From NCBI GenBank assembly GCA_002329575.1, contig DCTK01000106.1:45733-54847 (forward strand): a stretch of DNA of 9,115 bases, written 5' to 3'. Below are positions 5,121 to 9,115 of the stretch, piece after piece. Position 1 is the first letter of the stretch, and each line of letters begins with the position of its first letter. The DNA comes from Sutterella sp. UBA1442. Lineage in GTDB: Bacteria > Pseudomonadota > Gammaproteobacteria > Burkholderiales > Burkholderiaceae_F. The notes below the pieces were generated by a model that did not search any database, was not told the origin of the DNA, and saw nothing but the letters and a program-made list of their open reading frames with translations. A program made the position numbers and the translations under genes.

Positions 5121-8105
5121 GTGCACACCGAATTTACGCTCATTTCAACTCTGGCCTGGGGTTTGGGGTTGTCGCTTTTCTTCGGCTACTTGGCTTCCCG
5201 CATCGGGATTCCGGCTTTGGTAGGTTATCTGTTGGCCGGGATTTGTATTGCGCCGACAACGCCGGGCTTTGTCGGGGATTTGGATTTAGCCAGTCAGCTC
5301 TCCGAAGTCGGTGTGATGCTGTTGATGTTTGGCGTGGGGTTACATTTCTCGCTCAAGGATTTGCTTCGCGTGCGATCGACGGCACTGCCCGGTGCCATCA
5401 TTCAGATGGCGGTGGCCACAACGCTCGGTATGGGTGTGGCCTACTCCTGGGGTTGGAATCTTGCCGAGTCTTTCATCTTGGGCTTGTCGTTGTCTTGCGC
5501 TTCAACCGTTGTGTTGTTAAAGGGCTTGGAAGCGAAAGGTTGGTTGCAAACCTCTCGCGGTCAATTGGCTGTCGGCTGGCTTGTGGTCGAAGACTTGGTG
5601 ACGGTGCTTTTGTTGGTGCTGTTGCCCACGATGGCCTCAGTATTTTCCGGTGAAGAAGTCTCTGCTCAAGCGCTCACAGTGACGCTTTTGGAAACCACGG
5701 CTTTGATCATTGGCTTTGTGGCTTCCATGCTTTTAATTGCCAAGCGTCTTTTGCCTTGGGCTTTGATGCAAACAGTGAGAACGGGTTCTTCAGAACTGTT
5801 TACGCTTTGCGTCATTGCCATTGCGATCGGTGTGGCTTACGCCTCTTCCATCATCTTTAATGTCTCCTTTGCTCTAGGGGCATTCTTTGCCGGCATGATG
5901 ATGCGCGAAAGTGAATACTCGCACCGCGCTGCTTTGCAAACACTGCCGCTTCAAGACGCTTTCTCCGTACTCTTCTTCTTGGGTGTGGGGATGCTCTTTG
6001 ATCCGAGTATTTTGATCTCTCAACCCTTGCATGTTCTGGCGGTCGTCTTTGTGATCGTATTTTGTAAGAGCATCACGGCCATGATTTGGGTGCGCTTTAA
6101 AGGGCGCTCTCATTTGACTGCATTAACGGTCGGTGTGGCTTTGTCGCAAGTGGGTGAATTCTCGTTTATTTTGGCTGGCCTTGGTACGACGCTCGGTCTT
6201 TTGCCGCCTGCGGGGATGAGCTTGATTTTGGCCGGTGGCATCATCAGTATCGCAATTAACCCGCTCCTGTTTGCTCTCATTGAGCCCGTGATGCAGAAGC
6301 TTTTCCCTTCTGAAGTCGGTGGCGATGAAGATGAAACCGAAGAAGAGGAAGAGGCAAAGACTACGGTCAAACGCGACCGTGTGTTAATTGTCGGTGCCGG
6401 CATCATCGGTCACGATTTGTTCTTCGGACTGCGTGATCGCAAGATTGAATCGTTTGTGATTGAGAAAAATATTGAGCGTACGCACCAAGGCGCTAACGAT
6501 GAGCATTTCATATACGGGGATGCAGCTACTAAAGAGACCTATGAAAAGGTGGAGCTTGAACGCATCCGTTGGATGGTCATCACTGCCACGGATCCTTTGG
6601 CTTCACGCAGGATTGCTGAAGTGGTCTCATCGCTTGACGAAGAAATTCGCATTATTGCGCTTGTTGAACGTGAAGCCGATATTGACTTCTTGAAGGAAAA
6701 GACGGGCGAGATGATGGAAGCGATTACGCAAGTCATCGATATCCGAAGCGAAGTCGCTCGCACCGTGTTGGGAGCATTGCTGACAAGTCGTGGTTTGCGT
6801 TCCGGTGCGCCCAAACAATTACCCAAGCGTCAACAAACCATTGATGCGGAAGCGCAAGAGCAAACGGCAACAGCAAATGTGGTTGTGCCCTCGCTTGAGC
6901 ATAAAACGGAAAAGGTAGAAAAAGCCGAGAAAGCCGAAAAAACGGATAAGACCGAAGAGTCTGCCAAGCGCGAAAAGGCAAAAGATGCCGATAAGGCTTC
7001 TGATGCAAAGAGCGAAGCGACCAAAGACGAGCAACCTCAAGCCGATCAAAAGACAGAAAGTCCAGAGGAAGGTAAGGATGAAACCGCTCGGAAGTCTTCT
7101 CGCGCAAAGAAAGCAGAGGTAGAGGAAAGCGCCTCTGAGGTCAAAGAGGAAGCAACGGTCAAAGCGTCTGAACCGGAAAAGACTGAGGAATCCGAAGAAA
7201 CGCAAGAGCCTGCTCGCAAGTCTCGCCGTAGTAAGAAAGCCGAAGCCGAGGAAGAAGCGTCAGATGTGAAGGAAGAGACCGCAGAAGCCGAGAAGCTTGA
7301 AACTTCCGAAGAAACGGAAGAGCCCGCTCGTAAGTCTCGTCGTAGTAAGAAAGCTGAAGCCGAGGAAGATGCGTCTGATGTGAAGGAAGAAACTGCTGAG
7401 GCTGAGAAGATCGAGGAGTCTGAAGAACAAGAGGAACCCGCTCGCAAGTCTCGACGTAGCAAGAAGGCTGAAGCTGAAGATGGATCTGATGTGAAGGAAG
7501 AGGCTGTTGAGGCTAAGATCGAAGAGACTGAAGAGCAAGAGGAACCCGTTCGCAAGTCTCGACGCAGCAAGAAGGCTGAAGCTGAAGATGCGTCTGACGT
7601 GAAGGAAGAGGCTGCCGAGGAAGACAAGGCCGAAGCGTCTGAAGAAACGAAAGAACCCGTTCGCAAGTCTCGTCGTAGTAAGAAAGCCGAAGCCGAGGAA
7701 GAGGCTTCTGACGTGAAGGAAGGGGCTGTCGAGGAAGGCAAGGCCGAAGAGTCTGAAGAAACGGAAGAAACCGCCCGTAAGTATCGCCGCAGTAAGAAAG
7801 CCGAAGCCGAGGAAGAAGTGTCTGACGCGAAGGAAGAAACCGCTCGTAAGTCTCGCCGTGGTAAGAAAGCTGAAGCTGAAGAAGAAGCCTCTGATGTGAA
7901 GGAAGAAACTGCCGAGGCTGAGAAGACCGAAGAGACTGAAGAAGTCGAAGAGCCGGCACGCAAATCTCGTCGTCGTTCGAAAAAGACCGATGCCGACGAG
8001 GCGGCAGAAACCGCTCAAGAAAGCGAACCCGCAGAAGGGTTTGTGACGATTGAAATTAATGAAGGCATTGAGCCTGCTCTTTCGAATCGTCATCGTAAGG
8101 AATAA
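5121..8105 (+). CDS. Kef/YbaL-type cation:proton antiporter with long repetitive charged C-terminal tail
   Basis: This is a CPA2-family monovalent cation:proton antiporter of the inner membrane, most like E. coli YbaL (558 residues). Residues 1-390 form the transporter, with about a dozen hydrophobic helices. Conserved stretches include LVGYLLAG (33-40), MLLMFGVGLHFSLKDL (66-81), GWLVVEDLV (152-160, acidic pair E157-D158), SFALGAFFAGMMMRESE (249-265) and LSQVGEFSFILAGLG (341-355). A short acidic linker (400-412) leads to a TrkA-N Rossmann domain, about 419-554, with GAGIIG at 425-430; such domains bind nucleotide and gate transport. The family ends about here, yet 440 residues follow: a Lys/Glu/Ala-rich spacer (about 590-655), nine tandem charged units (656-973) and a short non-repetitive end. 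The start is GTG 5121, supported by AGAGG 5 nt upstream and by alignment with the YbaL N-terminus. The 19-bp gap to the nfeD-like gene implies co-transcription. The true ion (K+ or Na+) and any ligand cannot be told from sequence. Confidence 0.93.
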   Translation: MHTEFTLISTLAWGLGLSLFFGYLASRIGIPALVGYLLAGICIAPTTPGFVGDLDLASQLSEVGVMLLMFGVGLHFSLKDLLRVRSTALPGAIIQMAVATTLGMGVAYSWGWNLAESFILGLSLSCASTVVLLKGLEAKGWLQTSRGQLAVGWLVVEDLVTVLLLVLLPTMASVFSGEEVSAQALTVTLLETTALIIGFVASMLLIAKRLLPWALMQTVRTGSSELFTLCVIAIAIGVAYASSIIFNVSFALGAFFAGMMMRESEYSHRAALQTLPLQDAFSVLFFLGVGMLFDPSILISQPLHVLAVVFVIVFCKSITAMIWVRFKGRSHLTALTVGVALSQVGEFSFILAGLGTTLGLLPPAGMSLILAGGIISIAINPLLFALIEPVMQKLFPSEVGGDEDETEEEEEAKTTVKRDRVLIVGAGIIGHDLFFGLRDRKIESFVIEKNIERTHQGANDEHFIYGDAATKETYEKVELERIRWMVITATDPLASRRIAEVVSSLDEEIRIIALVEREADIDFLKEKTGEMMEAITQVIDIRSEVARTVLGALLTSRGLRSGAPKQLPKRQQTIDAEAQEQTATANVVVPSLEHKTEKVEKAEKAEKTDKTEESAKREKAKDADKASDAKSEATKDEQPQADQKTESPEEGKDETARKSSRAKKAEVEESASEVKEEATVKASEPEKTEESEETQEPARKSRRSKKAEAEEEASDVKEETAEAEKLETSEETEEPARKSRRSKKAEAEEDASDVKEETAEAEKIEESEEQEEPARKSRRSKKAEAEDGSDVKEEAVEAKIEETEEQEEPVRKSRRSKKAEAEDASDVKEEAAEEDKAEASEETKEPVRKSRRSKKAEAEEEASDVKEGAVEEGKAEESEETEETARKYRRSKKAEAEEEVSDAKEETARKSRRGKKAEAEEEASDVKEETAEAEKTEETEEVEEPARKSRRRSKKTDADEAAETAQESEPAEGFVTIEINEGIEPALSNRHRKE
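7086..8039 (+). repeat. Nine tandem units of about 114 bp encoding alternating basic/acidic blocks
   Basis: Units start at 7086, 7212, 7326, 7440, 7548, 7659, 7773, 7842 and 7956, in frame within the antiporter gene (residues 656, 698, 736, 774, 810, 847, 885, 908, 946). Lengths are 42, 38, 38, 36, 37, 38, 23 and 38 residues, then a degenerate last unit. Each begins with a basic block (A/V-RKSRRSKK), continues with AEAEE, then SDVKEE, and ends in a Glu-rich stretch closing with EEP. The first (SSRAKK) and last (SRRRSKKTDADE) units diverge most. Unit 7 lacks about 15 residues of the acidic part, and units 4 and 5 are nearly identical at the DNA level over their first 60 or so bases. The tail has almost no hydrophobic residues, so it is probably disordered or a charged single helix in the cytoplasm. 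Confidence 0.95.
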
Positions 8106-8124
8106 CGTAACTTAGGAGACCAGA

Positions 8125-8556
8125 ATGGTATTTAGTGCCAGTGTCATGTGGTTAATTGCCGCGGTGCTTTTAGGCATTGCTGAGCTGATGGCCTCAACGT
8201 TTTATTTACTGGTGTTGGCCGGCGCTGCCGTTGTCTCGAGTGGTTGCGCCTTCATGGGAGTGCCTTTTGAGTGGCAAATCGGCATTTTCGCAGTGCTCGC
8301 CATTGCCGGCTCCGTTTGGGTGCGTCGAATTCGTTCCATCCCGACTAAGAGTGATGCGACAGCGCATGCGCTTCAAAACATGGACATCGGTCAAACGGTG
8401 GACGTAACCGAATGGAATGACAACGGTCGTGCGACCGTGCAATATCGCGGAGCCCAATGGGAAGTTCGTGCACTTGAGCCTTCTGAGCGTCTGCCGGGGT
8501 CCTTTGTGATCGAACGCGTTGAGGGAAGCGTGCTTTATGTGCGCCGAGCCTCTTAA
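8125..8556 (+). CDS. NfeD family membrane protein (short form)
   Basis: The 143-residue protein has the short NfeD layout: hydrophobic helices at about 7-23, 26-45 and 50-66, then a basic turn (RRIRS). A soluble C-terminal domain of about 85-140 follows, reading like the NfeD OB-fold (DIGQTVDVTEW, GRATVQYRGAQWEVRA, SFVIERVEGSVLYVRR). It resembles E. coli YbbK-partner proteins. NfeD proteins are almost always encoded beside an SPFH/stomatin protein and are thought to help assemble or anchor it in the membrane; their exact role is unsettled. ATG 8125 has AGGAG (8114-8118) 6 nt upstream. It lies 19 bp after the antiporter stop and 19 bp before the SPFH gene, so the three genes form one operon. 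It carries no protease domain, unlike long NfeD forms. Confidence 0.9.
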   Translation: MVFSASVMWLIAAVLLGIAELMASTFYLLVLAGAAVVSSGCAFMGVPFEWQIGIFAVLAIAGSVWVRRIRSIPTKSDATAHALQNMDIGQTVDVTEWNDNGRATVQYRGAQWEVRALEPSERLPGSFVIERVEGSVLYVRRAS

Positions 8557-8575
8557 TCCAAGGAGTTTTTAAACA

Positions 8576-9115
8576 ATGGAGACCATGATGAGCGGTTTTA
8601 TGACCTTTGTTCTCGTACTGGCTGTTTTGGGCATTATTTTTGCCATCAAAGCCATTAAGGTAGTGCCCCAACAGTCGGCTTGGATTGTGGAGCGCTTGGG
8701 TAAGTTTCATGCCGTTTTAAATCCCGGTTTAAACGTTGTGATTCCTTTTATTGATCGTGTGGCCTACAAGCACTCACTCAAAGAAGTACCGTTGGATACT
8801 CCGAGCCAAGTTTGCATCACGAAGGACAATACGCAATTGTCTGTCGATGGCGTGCTCTTTTTCCAAGTCACCGACCCGATGCGTGCTAGCTACGGTACGA
8901 GTAATTACATCATCGCCATCACGCAATTGGCACAAACCACCTTGCGTAGCGTGATCGGTAAGATGGAATTGGATAAGACGTTTGAAGAACGTGAACTCAT
9001 CAACAAATCGGTTGTGAGCGCCATTGATGAGGCCGCTCTTAACTGGGGTGTGAAGGTGTTGCGTTATGAGATTAAGGACTTGACGCCGCCTGCGGTGATT
9101 TTGCAAGCCATGCAA
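8576..9115 (+). CDS. SPFH/band 7 (stomatin-like, QmcA type) protein, 3'-truncated by window edge
   Basis: The 180 visible codons run open to the end of the window; the C-terminal coiled-coil part is missing. An N-terminal membrane anchor (about 8-28) leads into a band 7 domain. Close resemblance to E. coli QmcA shows at IKVVPQQSAWIVERLGKF (27-44), NPGLNVVIPFIDRV (49-62), LDTPSQVCITKDNTQLSVDG (73-92) and IGKMELDKTFEERE (127-140). WGVKVLRYEIKDLTPP (157-172) matches as well. SPFH proteins form ring-like oligomers on the membrane and mark microdomains, often acting as scaffolds or limiting proteases. The start ATG 8576 follows AAGGAG (8560-8565) with a 10-nt gap; ATG codons at 8585 and 8588 are possible alternatives. 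Neighbour NfeD is the standard partner. The protein is of the stomatin/QmcA branch rather than HflK/HflC because it is preceded by nfeD and not by the partner SPFH gene. Confidence 0.92.
   Translation, partial: METMMSGFMTFVLVLAVLGIIFAIKAIKVVPQQSAWIVERLGKFHAVLNPGLNVVIPFIDRVAYKHSLKEVPLDTPSQVCITKDNTQLSVDGVLFFQVTDPMRASYGTSNYIIAITQLAQTTLRSVIGKMELDKTFEERELINKSVVSAIDEAALNWGVKVLRYEIKDLTPPAVILQAMQ

Noticed and set aside
5024..5653. 209-codon plus-strand frame overlapping the start of the antiporter gene
   Set aside because: It is a +2/+3 shadow of the well-matched antiporter N-terminus, low in family resemblance and starting within the terminator region.
7046..7963. Long serine-rich reading frame on the minus strand (305 codons)
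   Set aside because: It is the complement of the charged repeats of the antiporter gene; Lys/Glu/Arg codons read backwards give Ser/Phe/Leu-rich sequence. No ribosome site or family resemblance was found.
7086..8039. CRISPR-like array because of regularly spaced repeats
   Set aside because: The repeats are in frame, about 114 bp, degenerate at synonymous positions and have no unique spacers; they are coding tandem repeats.
7260..8093. Second long minus-strand frame rich in Phe/Leu over the same repeats, resembling a membrane protein
   Set aside because: Its hydrophobicity is a by-product of reading GAA/AAG-rich DNA on the other strand; the plus-strand frame is continuous with a clear antiporter gene.

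Overview
The window reads as a chromosomal segment of a Gram-negative bacterium, most likely a betaproteobacterium (Burkholderiales). The inference rests on the divergent ppsR/ppsA pair, the YbaL-like antiporter, and a QmcA-type SPFH protein paired with NfeD. Moderate GC, and a DUF401 transporter and a RelB/DinJ antitoxin of the kind common in gut bacteria, make a Sutterellaceae-like gut commensal plausible. This placement is inference from protein resemblance, with no rRNA to confirm it.

Layout. (1) Bases 1-1065 hold the 3' part of a DUF401 membrane transporter gene, closed by a strong hairpin terminator. (2) Bases about 1140-1510 hold a short, AT-richer island with one RelB/DinJ-family antitoxin gene, its own promoter and a palindrome, and no toxin gene. 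(3) A hairpin that can work in both directions separates it from the convergent ppsR gene (minus strand). (4) ppsR and ppsA diverge from a 96-bp intergenic region. ppsA encodes full-length phosphoenolpyruvate synthase and PpsR is its regulatory kinase/phosphorylase, so this is a complete gluconeogenic control module. (5) After a good terminator, a new plus-strand operon starts near 5070: a Kef/YbaL-type monovalent cation:proton antiporter, an NfeD-family protein, and a QmcA/stomatin-like SPFH protein cut by the right edge. The intergenic gaps are 19 bp each.

The most unusual feature is the antiporter's C-terminus. The family body (12 or so membrane segments plus a TrkA-N domain) ends near residue 554, and about 440 further residues follow. 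They are a low-complexity charged tail with nine tandem units of about 38 residues, each starting with a basic block (RKSRRSKK) and continuing into an acidic block. A non-repetitive hydrophobic-containing end follows. Because the gene is co-transcribed with NfeD and SPFH proteins, which organise membrane assemblies, the tail may be a tethering or assembly element; that is inference.

No tRNA, rRNA, CRISPR array, insertion sequence or phage gene was recognised. No gene-free stretch exceeds 300 bases.
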